Positions 45,283 to 53,911 of a stretch of 64,000 bases of DNA are shown here, piece after piece. The position numbers and the translations under genes were made by a program. Each line of letters starts with the position of its first letter. Within the stretch, counting starts at the first letter, position 1. Under the pieces are notes generated by a model. That model saw only the letters and a program-made list of their open reading frames with translations, was not told where the DNA came from and made no database searches. The DNA comes from Bacteroidota bacterium (GTDB lineage Bacteria > Bacteroidota > Bacteroidia > Bacteroidales > Tenuifilaceae): contig JAKQKB010000033.1 of the NCBI GenBank assembly GCA_029560875.1, positions 62,001 to 126,000 on the forward strand, given 5' to 3'.

Positions 45283-45320
45283 TCAACGCCCGAATGGTTT
45301 AAAACCCTTCGGGCGATTGA
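45283..45320. repeat. Palindromic repeat, also a likely bidirectional terminator
   Basis: Arms TCAA-CGCCCGAA-GGTTT and AAACC-TTCGGGCG-TTGA with single mismatches, between convergent genes. It shares the core GGTTTAAAACCCTT with 37762-37800. Confidence 0.75.
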
Positions 45321-45322
45321 CA

Positions 45323-45916
45323 TTACTTAATAGACTTCAAGTACTCCTCCGTACTTAAAATCTTCGCATAACTTCTTAATGTAGCAAGCGTTGAAAGGTG
45401 CACCATTTTAGCGGGGATTGTTTCGTTGCCCCACTTTAAATCTTTAGTAGCACAGGCATCGTCAATCAATGTAACATTAAACCCGTAATCAGTACCAGCT
45501 CTAACGGCAGCCTCAACGCACATTTGCGTTTGCATTCCACAAACAACGAGTTTTGAAACCTGCTGACCACGCAGATATTCATACAATGGAGTTCCAACAA
45601 ATGAATTAACCGCTGTTTTTGTAAAAACCTGCTCGCCATCAATAGGTTTTACCAGTTCATTTATAGCATCTTTCTCAGCTGATTGATGCTTAATAAAAAC
45701 CACTAACCATCCTTTGGCTCTAAACTCAGCAATAATTTTGGCTGCATTTTGTGCAGCAGGAATAGGATTTACCAATTCCGATTTTCCACCAGCAAAGTAA
45801 AAATCCTGAATATCAACCACAAGTAAGGCCACCCTTGAAGTGTCTGGGATATTTGCCTTAACGATTATTCCCACAAAAATCAAAAGAGATAGAACTACTA
45901 TTTTTTTCATAATCAT
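45323..45916 (-). CDS. Exported isochorismatase-like cysteine hydrolase
   Basis: The 197 residues open with a signal peptide (MKKIVVLSLLIFVGIIVKA, cut before NIPD), which is unusual for the family. The mature part has the full isochorismatase-like triad: Asp35 in LLVVDIQDFY, Lys in VFTKTAVNSF and the nucleophile Cys in GMQTQMCVEAAVRAG. Members cleave isochorismate, nicotinamide or other amides; the periplasmic one here has an unknown substrate. The start may be the third codon (MKK). A -7 box lies at 45940-45947 on the minus strand. Confidence 0.92.
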   Translation of the reverse strand: MIMKKIVVLSLLIFVGIIVKANIPDTSRVALLVVDIQDFYFAGGKSELVNPIPAAQNAAKIIAEFRAKGWLVVFIKHQSAEKDAINELVKPIDGEQVFTKTAVNSFVGTPLYEYLRGQQVSKLVVCGMQTQMCVEAAVRAGTDYGFNVTLIDDACATKDLKWGNETIPAKMVHLSTLATLRSYAKILSTEEYLKSIK

Positions 45917-45939
45917 TTGATTTTAATTACATATAAAAA

Positions 45940-45947
45940 CAAAGGTA
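45940..45947 (-). promoter_or_regulatory. -7 box before the isochorismatase-like gene
   Basis: On the minus strand TACCTTTG matches TAnnTTTG, 24 bases before the first possible start. Confidence 0.5.
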
Positions 45948-45987
45948 ACCAAAATTGGCTACCTCTGTCCTACCCTTAACCTATTAA

Positions 45988-46227
45988 CTAACTTTTAAAA
46001 AAGAAACAAGCATTACTACTGGAAAGGGACTCATCGAATTGTTCCTCGTACAACTTAATGTCGAGTTGGTCAACAAAAACATCGTAGAACGTGATTATTC
46101 CTTTGGGGCAAACCCTCGGATTATCGTCCTCGAAAAAAACAACCTGATGATTGAACCAATACGGATTACTGGTCATTAGCAACTCGCCAACCAGACTCAC
46201 TTGCTTATGTGTTTTTCCGTAAAACAT
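45988..46227 (-). CDS. Small protein of unknown function
   Basis: I do not recognise this 79-residue protein. It has an N-terminal polar half with aromatic residues (SNPYWFNHQVVFFEDD), then a single Pro-Lys-Gly turn and an acidic C-terminus (KLYEEQFDESLSSSN), ending in FFFKS. There is no signal peptide or membrane segment. The gene stands between the isochorismatase-like gene and tRNA-His. On the minus strand TAATTTAG, one base from the -7 consensus, lies about 20 bases before the start. I think it is a real gene, but with modest certainty. Confidence 0.55.
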   Translation of the reverse strand: MFYGKTHKQVSLVGELLMTSNPYWFNHQVVFFEDDNPRVCPKGIITFYDVFVDQLDIKLYEEQFDESLSSSNACFFFKS

Positions 46228-46361
46228 ATTGGTTTTTATTTCTTATCTAAATTAGCAAACTCCAATATGCTTGTCAAATAAGTTATAGGTTTTTGATGAT
46301 GATATTAATCACTAATTAATTAAAAATGAGTAAGGCATTGAAATGCAGAGAAGTAAAGAAA

Positions 46362-46392
46362 CAAAAAACTCCGAGAATAACTCTCGGAGTTT
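46362..46392 (-). terminator. Terminator of tRNA-His
   Basis: Perfect 11-base arms AAACTCCGAGA (46366-46376) and TCTCGGAGTTT (46382-46392) with a 5-base loop, giving a T run on the minus strand. It starts one base after the tRNA end. Confidence 0.93.
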
Positions 46393-46393
46393 G

Positions 46394-46468
46394 GGTGGAA
46401 GACCGGGTTCGAACCGGCGACCCTCAGAACCACAATCTGATGCTCTAACCAGCTGAGCTACATCCACC
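46394..46468 (-). tRNA. tRNA-His (GTG anticodon)
   Basis: The cloverleaf is complete. D-stem GCTC/GAGC, anticodon stem TCAGA/TCTGA with loop TTGTGGT (anticodon GTG), and T-arm GCCGG-TTCGAAC-CCGGT. The extra G at -1 faces C73, the identity mark for histidine tRNA. The acceptor stem has one U-U mismatch at 6-67. No CCA is encoded after C73, so it would be added by the CCA enzyme. Confidence 0.96.
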
Positions 46469-46480
46469 ATTTTGCGGTTG

Positions 46481-46510
46481 CAAAGGTAAATATTTTTTCT
46501 AAAATTCAAA
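46481..46510 (-). promoter_or_regulatory. Promoter of tRNA-His
   Basis: On the minus strand TACCTTTG (46481-46488) with TTTG 18 bases upstream (46507-46510). Confidence 0.6.
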
Positions 46511-46625
46511 CAAAAGATTTAATCAATTTAATTTTTTTCAGATTAATTGCAGAAATTAAACATCATCTGAAAATATTAGCATTCGCATCTAAGTTTTTAT
46601 ACTTTAGCTTGAAATTGATAGAGAA

Positions 46626-47936
46626 TTGAACATCTCCTTAAAACTCAATAAAACAAACGCTCTACAATCCTACCAAATCATTCGATTTTTGGGGATTATT
46701 GCCATTAGCATAGCTATGGTAAAACTTTCCGTACCCCAAAGTCAAATTGGGCATTACGAAATGTTACTATTCCTTACAAACCTTCTTGCAACATTTTGGA
46801 TAACGGGGATGATTCAGGCATTACTTCCGCTTTACGGGAAATTCCAAATCGATGGGCAAAAATCGTCAGTACTATTCAATGCATTTATTCTAATTACAGG
46901 TTTATCAGTACTTTCTGGCGCCATTGCATTTTTAATCAAAGGGCTATTGTTTAAAGTAGATGGCATTGCAAGTTTACCATTCTACAACCTTGTAATCCTA
47001 TACCTAACGCTTAGTACCCCAACATTACTCATAGAGTATATATATCTTCTAAAAGACAAGCCCCGGCAGATGATTATATATGGAGTTATTACTCACGTAC
47101 TGCAAGTTCTGCTTGTTATTGGACCTCTCTTAATCGATATAAATATTGAATACTCTGTTTACGGACTCATAGCGATTTCTGCAATAAGGATAATTTGGCT
47201 AATCATTTTAATTTATAAAAACTCCGCATTAACAATCAACAAGGAGTTTCTTAAAGAACACACAAAGCAAGGATTTCCTTTAGCGCTAAAATATTTAATA
47301 AGCAGCTCTGGCACATATATCGACCAGGCCATTATCACAACTCATTTTGATTCAGCCACATTCGCCATATACAGATTTGGAGCACGCGAAATACCTTTGA
47401 TTGTACTTATGACTACTAGTTTAAGCACAAGTTTGCTTAGTGACTTTAGCAACTCAGTGCAACTAAAAAGCACTCTCAAAGAACTCAAGCAGAAGTCGCT
47501 TCAGTTAATGCACCTATTATTTCCTCTGGCAATCCTTACAATACTTTTGAGCAAGCCTCTCTTCCCAATTATTTTTAGTCCGGAGTTTGCCGAAAGTGCC
47601 AATATCCTAATGATATATGCGCTGATAATTACAAGCAGGGCAATATTCCCTCAAACAGTTACAATGGGACTACAGCGCAACGGGATTGCACTTCTCGCCT
47701 CAATAGTTGAAATGGTTTTGAACATTGCCCTCAGCCTATTACTACTAATTCCTTTTGGAATTGAGGGTGTTGCTATGGCTACCGTTATTGTATATTTATT
47801 GGAGAAAGTATTTTTGGCATATTACAATCAAATCAAATTAGAAATTCCCTTTAAAGAATACACACCCGTTAGGCCTTTCATACTATACAGCGTTGCAACT
47901 ATCGCTGTTTATTGCATCGCAAGGTTTATTATTTAA
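46626..47936 (+). CDS. Oligosaccharide flippase-like membrane protein
   Basis: The 436 residues contain about 12-14 membrane segments in the MOP/Wzx-like pattern. The first block, FLGIIAISIAMVKLSVPQSQIGHYEMLLFL, and a later SSGTYIDQAIITTHFDSATFAIYRFGAREIP are typical of polysaccharide biosynthesis flippases. Such proteins turn lipid-linked sugar units across the inner membrane. No glycosyltransferases are beside it, so the sugar it serves is unknown. The start is TTG at 46626; no good ATG lies before the first helix. TACTTTAG, one base off the -7 consensus, precedes it. Confidence 0.85.
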   Translation: MNISLKLNKTNALQSYQIIRFLGIIAISIAMVKLSVPQSQIGHYEMLLFLTNLLATFWITGMIQALLPLYGKFQIDGQKSSVLFNAFILITGLSVLSGAIAFLIKGLLFKVDGIASLPFYNLVILYLTLSTPTLLIEYIYLLKDKPRQMIIYGVITHVLQVLLVIGPLLIDINIEYSVYGLIAISAIRIIWLIILIYKNSALTINKEFLKEHTKQGFPLALKYLISSSGTYIDQAIITTHFDSATFAIYRFGAREIPLIVLMTTSLSTSLLSDFSNSVQLKSTLKELKQKSLQLMHLLFPLAILTILLSKPLFPIIFSPEFAESANILMIYALIITSRAIFPQTVTMGLQRNGIALLASIVEMVLNIALSLLLLIPFGIEGVAMATVIVYLLEKVFLAYYNQIKLEIPFKEYTPVRPFILYSVATIAVYCIARFII

Positions 47937-47952
47937 TGAGAGCTCAACCCTA

Positions 47953-47980
47953 TTGGTAATCATAAAAACAATTACTTTTG
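47953..47980 (+). promoter_or_regulatory. Promoter before the DNA alkylation repair gene
   Basis: TTG (47953-47955) and TACTTTTG (47973-47980), spaced 17 bases, 20 bases before the start. Confidence 0.5.
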
Positions 47981-47997
47981 TATAAAATTTCGGAGAT

Positions 47998-48678
47998 ATG
48001 GCAGCCCTAGAAAAAATTCTGGAAATCAAAACCCAAATAAGGCATAGGATGAATGGCGAGGTGGCCGACAATATGCGTCGCGAGGGGATTATTTACAAGG
48101 TTAACTACGGCGTATCAATCCCAGAACTACAACAGATAGCCAAAGGCTTTAAGGGCGACCACGAACTTGCGTTGGAACTTTATAACGACGAAATCCGCGA
48201 GTGCAAAATCATCGCATCAATGATTGATGACCCTGCGCTGGTTACTGGCGAGCAAATTGACGACTGGTCCAACGAATTCGACAACCCCGAGATTGTGGAG
48301 CAGGTTTGCGGAAACTTAATATGGAAATCGGAGTACGCGCTTTCGCGCAGCATTGAGTGGTGTCTAAGCGACGATGAGTTGCTCCAAAAAGCAGGGTTTA
48401 TTATGATTGCTCGCAATGCGTCGAACACTGATATTAAGGAAAGTATATTTGAACCATACTTAGGTATTATTGAGAACCTAGCCGATACTATTTCCGGCAT
48501 AACCCAAAGTTCAATAGTATTCGCTCTCCGCGAAATAGCCAAACGCAGTCCGAAGTTAGAACAACTAGCGCTAAAAACCGCCCAGAACTTAACCGAATCC
48601 GAAAATGAAATTGCAGCATGGATTGGCAACGAGATTATTTTTGAATTTAGCGACGATAACACTGACGAATTGTCATAA
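47998..48678 (+). CDS. DNA alkylation repair protein (AlkD/HEAT-like)
   Basis: The 226 residues form an all-helical, HEAT-like protein like the AlkD/AlkC-type DNA alkylation repair family. YGVSIPELQQIAKGFKGDHELALELYNDEIRECKIIA matches the first repeats of the family, and VCGNLIWKSEYALSRSIEW a central repeat. AlkD removes alkylated purines without flipping bases. The usual catalytic Asp and Trp residues are hard to place here, so repair activity is likely but not shown. It is a single gene between a flippase and a BI-1 gene. Confidence 0.88.
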   Translation: MAALEKILEIKTQIRHRMNGEVADNMRREGIIYKVNYGVSIPELQQIAKGFKGDHELALELYNDEIRECKIIASMIDDPALVTGEQIDDWSNEFDNPEIVEQVCGNLIWKSEYALSRSIEWCLSDDELLQKAGFIMIARNASNTDIKESIFEPYLGIIENLADTISGITQSSIVFALREIAKRSPKLEQLALKTAQNLTESENEIAAWIGNEIIFEFSDDNTDELS

Positions 48679-48736
48679 TCAATTTCGGGCACATCATTTG
48701 AATAATTCATCACATCTTAAATTTTAAATTATTGCT

Positions 48737-49489
48737 ATGGATTTTTTTCGTTCTTCAAATCCCGCTTTAACCGACAAGGCATTTAGCGGGTATGGCTCTT
48801 TTGCAGGTTCCGAAACTATGACCTACAAAGGAACAATGAATAAAACATTACTAATGTTAGCGCTTGTTGTTCTTGGTGCTGCATTTACATGGAGAATGTT
48901 TTTTGAGAGTTTAAATCCGTCATCGGTATATGTATGGATGCTTGTAGGCGGCATTGGTGGATTTATCACATCGCTTGTTGTGATTTTTGCTCCAAAAACA
49001 TCACCTTATTCTGCACCAATCTACGCTGTGCTTGAAGGTTTATTCCTTGGTGGAATATCGGCATACTTTGCTGCAACCTATAGCGCAGGTATAGTAATAC
49101 AGGCTGTTGGGTTGACTTTTGCCACATTCTTTTTAATGCTTTTAGCATTCAGAACAGGAACAATCAAAGCCACTGCACGCTTTAAAACTGGAGTATTGGC
49201 TGCAACTGGGGCCATTGCGCTTATGTACTTTGTATCGTTTATTCTAGGATTCTTTGGAATTAACATTGGATTTATACATAGCAGCGGAACCTTCGGCATT
49301 ATTTTCAGCCTTATTGTTGTTGCTGTTGCTGCATTGAACCTAATTCTTGATTTCGACTTCATTGAAAAGGCATCGGCTGCACGTGCTCCAAAATACATGG
49401 AATGGTACGGTGCATTCGGGCTAATGGTAACCTTAATTTGGTTATACATTGAGTTCCTAAAACTGCTATCGAAAATTTCGCGTCGATAG
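48737..49489 (+). CDS. Bax inhibitor-1 / YccA-family membrane protein
   Basis: The 250 residues have an N-terminal soluble stretch with SSNPALTDKAF (found in the YetJ/YccA-like BI-1 group of Bacteroidota), then seven membrane segments. The last segments hold NLILDFDFIEKASAARAPKYMEWYGAFGL, where the two conserved Asp residues form the di-acid pH/calcium sensor known in this family. It acts in the inner membrane; a calcium leak is the best-studied role. It follows the DNA repair gene by 58 bases. Confidence 0.92.
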   Translation: MDFFRSSNPALTDKAFSGYGSFAGSETMTYKGTMNKTLLMLALVVLGAAFTWRMFFESLNPSSVYVWMLVGGIGGFITSLVVIFAPKTSPYSAPIYAVLEGLFLGGISAYFAATYSAGIVIQAVGLTFATFFLMLLAFRTGTIKATARFKTGVLAATGAIALMYFVSFILGFFGINIGFIHSSGTFGIIFSLIVVAVAALNLILDFDFIEKASAARAPKYMEWYGAFGLMVTLIWLYIEFLKLLSKISRR

Positions 49490-49547
49490 TTAAAGCAGTT
49501 AACTGGACTGCAAACTGGAAATGTTTTTCGAAAAATATTATCAAAGG

Positions 49548-49578
49548 TTTGATATTTAAATAATAGTTAATAACTTTG
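49548..49578 (+). promoter_or_regulatory. Promoter of rpmE2
   Basis: TTTG (49548-49551), a 19-base gap, then TAACTTTG (49571-49578): one of the best-matching Bacteroidota promoters in the window. Confidence 0.72.
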
Positions 49579-49617
49579 CAGGCCATTAACAGAATTAGAA
49601 GTTAAAAGATAAATACA

Positions 49618-49875
49618 ATGAAAGAGGGAATACATCCACAAAATTATCGATTGGTGGCATTCAAGGACATGTCGAACGAGCATGTTTTTATCACCAAGTC
49701 GGCTGTTAATACCAAGGACACAATTACCGTTGACGGTGTTGAGTATCCATTGGTAAAAGTTGAAATTTCCAACACTTCGCATCCATTTTATACTGGTAAG
49801 ATGAAGCTTGTTGACACCGCTGGTCGCGTTGATAAGTTCATGAACCGCTACAAAAAGCACATGGATAAAAAGTAA
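49618..49875 (+). CDS. rpmE2: 50S ribosomal protein L31, type B
   Basis: The 85 residues are a type B (zinc-free) L31: MKEGIHPQNYRLVAFKDMSN at the start, where the zinc form would have Cys residues, then VEISNTSHPFYTGKMKLVDTAGRVDKFMNRYKK. L31 bridges the two ribosomal subunits. The type B form needs no zinc and in many bacteria replaces the Cys form when zinc is scarce. I cannot see whether a Cys form exists elsewhere; Bacteroidota often have only this one. It is a single gene between a good promoter and a terminator. Confidence 0.96.
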   Translation: MKEGIHPQNYRLVAFKDMSNEHVFITKSAVNTKDTITVDGVEYPLVKVEISNTSHPFYTGKMKLVDTAGRVDKFMNRYKKHMDKK

Positions 49876-49897
49876 TTAGGAATACAAAAACATTTAA

Positions 49898-49924
49898 AAA
49901 AGCTCTGTAACAAGAGCTTTTTTT
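49898..49924 (+). terminator. Terminator of rpmE2
   Basis: Arms AAAAGCTCT and AGAGCTTTT with a 6-base loop, followed by T's. Confidence 0.9.
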
Positions 49925-49959
49925 ATTGCATTACGTTAAGGTTGTTCCTCAGGTTTTAA

Positions 49960-49967
49960 TAAATTTG
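49960..49967 (+). promoter_or_regulatory. -7 box before the GlmU-like gene
   Basis: TAAATTTG matches TAnnTTTG; TTG at 49942-49944 is 15 bases upstream, closer than ideal. Confidence 0.5.
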
Positions 49968-49971
49968 CAAT

Positions 49972-50007
49972 GGCAGACGCTAGGCATTAGACACAAGATT
50001 TCAGACT
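49972..50007 (+). repeat. Leader repeat related to that of uvrD
   Basis: GGCAGACGCTAGGCATTAGAC, then ACAAGATTTCAGACT. AGACGCTAGGCATTAGAC matches the minus strand of the uvrD-leader repeat at 16 of 18 positions, and AAGATTTCAGA matches its plus strand exactly. Both start just after a predicted promoter, with GGCAGA at the front. Confidence 0.65.
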
Positions 50008-50022
50008 AAAACCAATAAATAA

Positions 50023-51213
50023 ATGGAACGGAGCTATATACTTTTCGACGATATTAGAAGGGAAAATCTTCTACCGTTAACATTCACTCGTCCAGTGGCC
50101 GAGATTCGTGTTGGAATCCTCACAATCACTGAAAAGTGGAAGCATTATTTGGGCGATAGTTGTTCTTTCCTTACCAAGGAGTACCTTTCCGAGAAGTACC
50201 CAATGAACACAACAAACACCGAGCTTTTACTGATTAATGGCGGTGTGTGTCCGGATAAAAATCTGGTTGATGCAATTCTGAAACTAAAAGCAGGCGATGC
50301 GTTAATCTCCGAAAATTGCGTAATTGCTGGCGTATTAAGGTCTGTTCCAAAAAACAACCCATGCATTTCCGATTTCTACAATACAACAATTTATAACAAC
50401 AGCGTTCTTCAAATATCGAACCCTTGGGATATATTCCGATTTAACGGCGAAGCCATTGAGCAAGACTTTGAACTCCTGACAAAAAACCGAAAGTCGGAAC
50501 CAATATCATCTACCAATACAACTCTAAATCCAGCAAGAGTATTTATTGAAAAAGGGGCCAGGGTTGAATGCTCCATTCTTAATGCAGAAACTGGCCCAAT
50601 ATACATTGCTAAGGATTCCGAAATAATGGAAGGTTCAATAGTTCGTGGGCCTTTTGCCCTTGGCGAACATTCTGCCTTAAAAATGGGCGCAAAAATCTAC
50701 GGTCCAACTACAATTGGCCCACACTCAAAGGTTGGCGGAGAGGTGAACAACAGCGTAATTTTTGGTTACTCCAACAAGGCGCACGACGGATTCCTAGGCA
50801 ATTCCGTAATTGGGGAATGGTGCAACCTAGGTGCAGACTCCAACAATTCGAACCTTAAAAACAACTACGCTGAGGTTAAACTCTGGAATTACACGCGAAA
50901 AAGTTTTGTTAAAACAGGATTGCAATTCTGCGGATTAATCATGGGCGACCACTCAAAATGCGGTATCAACACAATGTTTAACACAGGAACAGTTGTTGGT
51001 GTGAGCGCCAACATCTTTGGTAGCGGATTCCCTCGCAATTTTGTACCCTGTTTTTCTTGGGGTGGAGCTAGCGGCTTTACAGTTTATCAACCAGCCAAAG
51101 CTTTTGAAACAGCCGAAATTGTTATGTCTCGCAGAGATATTAAACTATCGGATATTGACAAAAAGATTTTGCTTGAAGTTTTTGAGCAAACCAAGGAGTT
51201 CCGTAACTTTTAA
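50023..51213 (+). CDS. GlmU-like sugar nucleotidyltransferase / acetyltransferase (Bacteroidota type)
   Basis: The 396 residues resemble the alternative GlmU family of Bacteroidota (TIGR03991), assigned to glucosamine-1-phosphate acetyltransfer and UDP-GlcNAc formation. The N-terminal part (1-170) starts YILFDDIRRENLLPLTFTRP, with no standard GxGTRM loop. From about residue 175 there is a left-handed beta helix of hexapeptide repeats (EKGARVECSILNAETGPIYI, GPTTIGPHSKVGGEVNNSVI). UDP-GlcNAc is the substrate of MurA in this window, so the two may work in series. Function is from family, not from visible catalytic residues. Confidence 0.88.
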   Translation: MERSYILFDDIRRENLLPLTFTRPVAEIRVGILTITEKWKHYLGDSCSFLTKEYLSEKYPMNTTNTELLLINGGVCPDKNLVDAILKLKAGDALISENCVIAGVLRSVPKNNPCISDFYNTTIYNNSVLQISNPWDIFRFNGEAIEQDFELLTKNRKSEPISSTNTTLNPARVFIEKGARVECSILNAETGPIYIAKDSEIMEGSIVRGPFALGEHSALKMGAKIYGPTTIGPHSKVGGEVNNSVIFGYSNKAHDGFLGNSVIGEWCNLGADSNNSNLKNNYAEVKLWNYTRKSFVKTGLQFCGLIMGDHSKCGINTMFNTGTVVGVSANIFGSGFPRNFVPCFSWGGASGFTVYQPAKAFETAEIVMSRRDIKLSDIDKKILLEVFEQTKEFRNF

Positions 51214-51256
51214 TCAGTTCAGTTTTTATTCTCAGCCTAGAACCTGACATAACTGT

Positions 51257-51272
51257 TTGGCACAAGGATTGA
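51257..51272 (+). promoter_or_regulatory. Near-consensus sigma-54 promoter upstream of lon
   Basis: TTGGCAC, five bases, then TTGA. The -24 GG (51259-51260) is spaced exactly ten bases from the -12 position, where GA stands in place of GC (51271-51272). It lies 74 bases before lon. The one change is at a key base, so it may be weak or a chance match. Confidence 0.35.
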
Positions 51273-51345
51273 CTTATATGTATTCCGATAAAATTTTGCG
51301 GGATTAATGACACATTGTCACAACTTTGTTTTTATTTAAATTGAT

Positions 51346-53802
51346 ATGAGAAAAAAATACAGCATACAGGTTTTAAACCAACTTATGAGCGACGAGAGCG
51401 ATTCGGAAGTGAATTTTATTCCAATTCTTGCCGATGACAGTACCCCCGAGGTAAACTCATCGGACATACCCGATGTCATCCCAATTTTGGCATTGCGAAA
51501 CACCACGCTATTCCCTGGAGTTGTGATGCCTATAACCGTTGGACGCGAAAAATCTATCAACCTTATCAAAAGTCTTCCATCAAAAAAGAAGATTATTGGG
51601 GTTATTTCGCAGATTGATGCAAAGGTTGAAGACCCCGAAAACAACGATTTGTATAAGATTGGAACCATTGCCCACGTGCTGAAAGTACTGGAAATGCCCG
51701 ATGGCAACACATCGGTTATTTTACAAGGGGTATCGAGGTTTGAGGTAATTGACTACCTTGATAATACTCCATACTTTATGGCAAGGGTTAACATCCTTTC
51801 GGATATCCTGCCCGACGAGAACGACAAGGAGTTTAAGGCGATTGCAGGTTCAATTAAGGATTTAACAATCAAAATTATCAACCTATCGCCACATCTTCCT
51901 CAGGAAGCATCGTTTGCCATTAAGAATATAGACAACAACAAGCTGCTTATAAACTTTATCTGCTCCAACAGCGAAATTAAAACGCCTGACAAGCAGAGTC
52001 TGCTTGAGAAATCGTTACTCAAAGATAGAGCCTCGCTCCTACTTGAATTTCTGTCCAAAGAGGTTCAAATGCTGGAGCTAAAGCACGATATTCAAACCAA
52101 GGTTAAGGTCGATTTGGACCAGCAGCAGCGTGAGTACTTCCTTCAGCAGCAAATGAAAACCATTCAGGACGAGCTTGGAGGAAACCCTGTTGAGCAGGAA
52201 ATTGGGGATTTAAAAGAGAAAGCAAAGCACAAAAAGTGGAGCAAGGAGGTTGCCGAACATTTCGACAAAGAGGTAACCAAACTAAACAGGATGAACCCAA
52301 TGGCTGGCGAGTATTCAGTTCAGCTAAACTATGTTCAACTTTTGCTTGACCTACCTTGGAACGAGTACACTGCAGATAATTTCGATTTAAAACACGCTAA
52401 AGAAATCCTTGACGAAGACCACTTTGGTTTAGAGCAAGTTAAGGAACGTATACTTGAGCATCTTGCTGTGCTTAAACTAAAAGGCGATATGAAAGCGCCA
52501 ATAATCTGCCTCTACGGCCCTCCGGGTGTTGGAAAAACATCGCTTGGTAAGTCTGTAGCTAGAGCTTTAGGAAGAAGTTACGCACGGATATCGCTAGGCG
52601 GCATGCACGATGAGGCCGAAATACGTGGTCATCGCAAAACATACATTGGTGCAATGCCCGGTAGGATTATCCAAAGCATTAAGAAGGTTAAATCGTCGAA
52701 CCCAGTTATCATTCTCGACGAGATTGATAAAGTTGGAAAGGATTTCCACGGCGACCCTTCATCGGCATTGCTTGAAGCGCTAGACCCTGAGCAAAACTTT
52801 GCGTTCCACGACAACTACCTTGAGGTGGAGTTCGACCTATCCAAAGTGATGTTTATAACCACTGCAAACACAATATCTACAATTAGTCCAGCCCTACGCG
52901 ACCGTATGGAGATGATTGAGGTTAGCGGCTATAGCTTGGAGGAGAAGGTTGAAATTGCAAAACGTCACCTGTTACCAAACCAAATCAAGGAACACGGCTT
53001 GGAGGAAAAACAGGTTCTGCTAAACGACAAGATAATTGAGACCATCATTCAGAACTATACACGCGAGAGTGGCGTTCGGAATCTGAACCAAAAAGTTGCA
53101 AAGGTTGTTCGCAGCATTGCCAAAAAGATTGCGTTTGACGAAAAACATAACTCCAAACTTACACCAAAGGACACCGAAACAATTCTTGGCGTTCCCCGAT
53201 ACACTAAGGAACTTTACCAAGGAAACGATTTAGCAGGAGTTGTAACTGGCTTGGCTTGGACCGAAGTTGGCGGAGAAATCCTGTTTGTTGAAACAAGCCT
53301 TAGCAAAGGGAAAGGTAGCTTGACAATTACTGGAAACTTGGGCGAAGTAATGAAAGAATCAGCAGTGCTGGCGTTGGAATATATTAAATCGCACGCCGAC
53401 AACCTTAACTTGAGTTCAGATATATTCGAGAAGTGGAATGTTCACATCCACGTTCCCGAAGGAGCCATACCAAAGGATGGCCCATCGGCAGGTATTACCA
53501 TGGTAACATCGCTTGCATCGGCACTTACACAGCGTAAGGTTCGGAAGAGCGTTGCCATGACTGGCGAAATCACTCTACGAGGAAAAGTTCTCCCTGTAGG
53601 TGGAATAAAAGAGAAAATATTAGCCGCTAAACGTGCAGGAATTACCGAAATTGTCCTTTCCGATGAGAACAAAAAAGATATCTCCGAAATTAATGCTCAA
53701 TACATAAAAGGGTTGAAGTTTATTTATGTTGACAGCATTATGGAGGTGCTAAAGTACGCCCTACTCGATGAGAAAGTAGATAAACCCCTGAAATTAGAAT
53801 AG
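51346..53802 (+). CDS. lon: ATP-dependent protease Lon
   Basis: The 818 residues have the three Lon parts: an N-terminal substrate-binding region ([20 protein letters not shown]), an AAA+ motor with Walker [13 protein letters not shown] and Walker [12 protein letters not shown], and a C-terminal Ser-Lys protease. The nucleophile is Ser714 in [10 protein letters not shown], with the partner Lys probably Lys757 in [14 protein letters not shown]. Lon degrades misfolded and regulatory proteins in the cytoplasm. A sigma-54-like site lies upstream and a terminator follows. With grpE-dnaJ it is the stress-protein part of the window. Confidence 0.98.
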   Translation: MRKKYSIQVLNQLMSDESDSEVNFIPILADDSTPEVNSSDIPDVIPILALRNTTLFPGVVMPITVGREKSINLIKSLPSKKKIIGVISQIDAKVEDPENNDLYKIGTIAHVLKVLEMPDGNTSVILQGVSRFEVIDYLDNTPYFMARVNILSDILPDENDKEFKAIAGSIKDLTIKIINLSPHLPQEASFAIKNIDNNKLLINFICSNSEIKTPDKQSLLEKSLLKDRASLLLEFLSKEVQMLELKHDIQTKVKVDLDQQQREYFLQQQMKTIQDELGGNPVEQEIGDLKEKAKHKKWSKEVAEHFDKEVTKLNRMNPMAGEYSVQLNYVQLLLDLPWNEYTADNFDLKHAKEILDEDHFGLEQVKERILEHLAVLKLKGDMKAPIICLYGPPGVGKTSLGKSVARALGRSYARISLGGMHDEAEIRGHRKTYIGAMPGRIIQSIKKVKSSNPVIILDEIDKVGKDFHGDPSSALLEALDPEQNFAFHDNYLEVEFDLSKVMFITTANTISTISPALRDRMEMIEVSGYSLEEKVEIAKRHLLPNQIKEHGLEEKQVLLNDKIIETIIQNYTRESGVRNLNQKVAKVVRSIAKKIAFDEKHNSKLTPKDTETILGVPRYTKELYQGNDLAGVVTGLAWTEVGGEILFVETSLSKGKGSLTITGNLGEVMKESAVLALEYIKSHADNLNLSSDIFEKWNVHIHVPEGAIPKDGPSAGITMVTSLASALTQRKVRKSVAMTGEITLRGKVLPVGGIKEKILAAKRAGITEIVLSDENKKDISEINAQYIKGLKFIYVDSIMEVLKYALLDEKVDKPLKLE

Positions 53803-53821
53803 ATATATCATCAATAGCATT

Positions 53822-53855
53822 AAGGCTTAGTTCTGAGGACTAGGCCTTTTTTTCT
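53822..53855 (+). terminator. Terminator of lon
   Basis: Arms AAGGCTTAGT and ACTAGGCCTT (one G-T pair), 7-base loop, then TTTTTT. Confidence 0.87.
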
Positions 53856-53857
53856 AA

Positions 53858-53865
53858 TAATTTTG
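53858..53865 (+). promoter_or_regulatory. -7 box before pssA
   Basis: TAATTTTG matches TAnnTTTG, right after the lon terminator. Confidence 0.5.
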
Positions 53866-53911
53866 GAGTATCGCCGTATTAAATCTATTTTTGCTCAATA
53901 AAAAATCCTTT

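Noticed and set aside
46312-46509. A 65-residue minus-strand frame with VAQLVRASDCGSEGRRFEPG
   Set aside because: This is the well-known false protein made by translating a tRNA gene; it covers tRNA-His.
48180-48713. 177-residue minus-strand frame opposite the DNA repair gene
   Set aside because: Antisense to a well-supported gene; Ser-rich shadow composition.
53891-53911. TTG start seven codons upstream of the chosen pssA ATG
   Set aside because: The ATG at 53912 has a better position after the -7 box; the extra residues show no family match.
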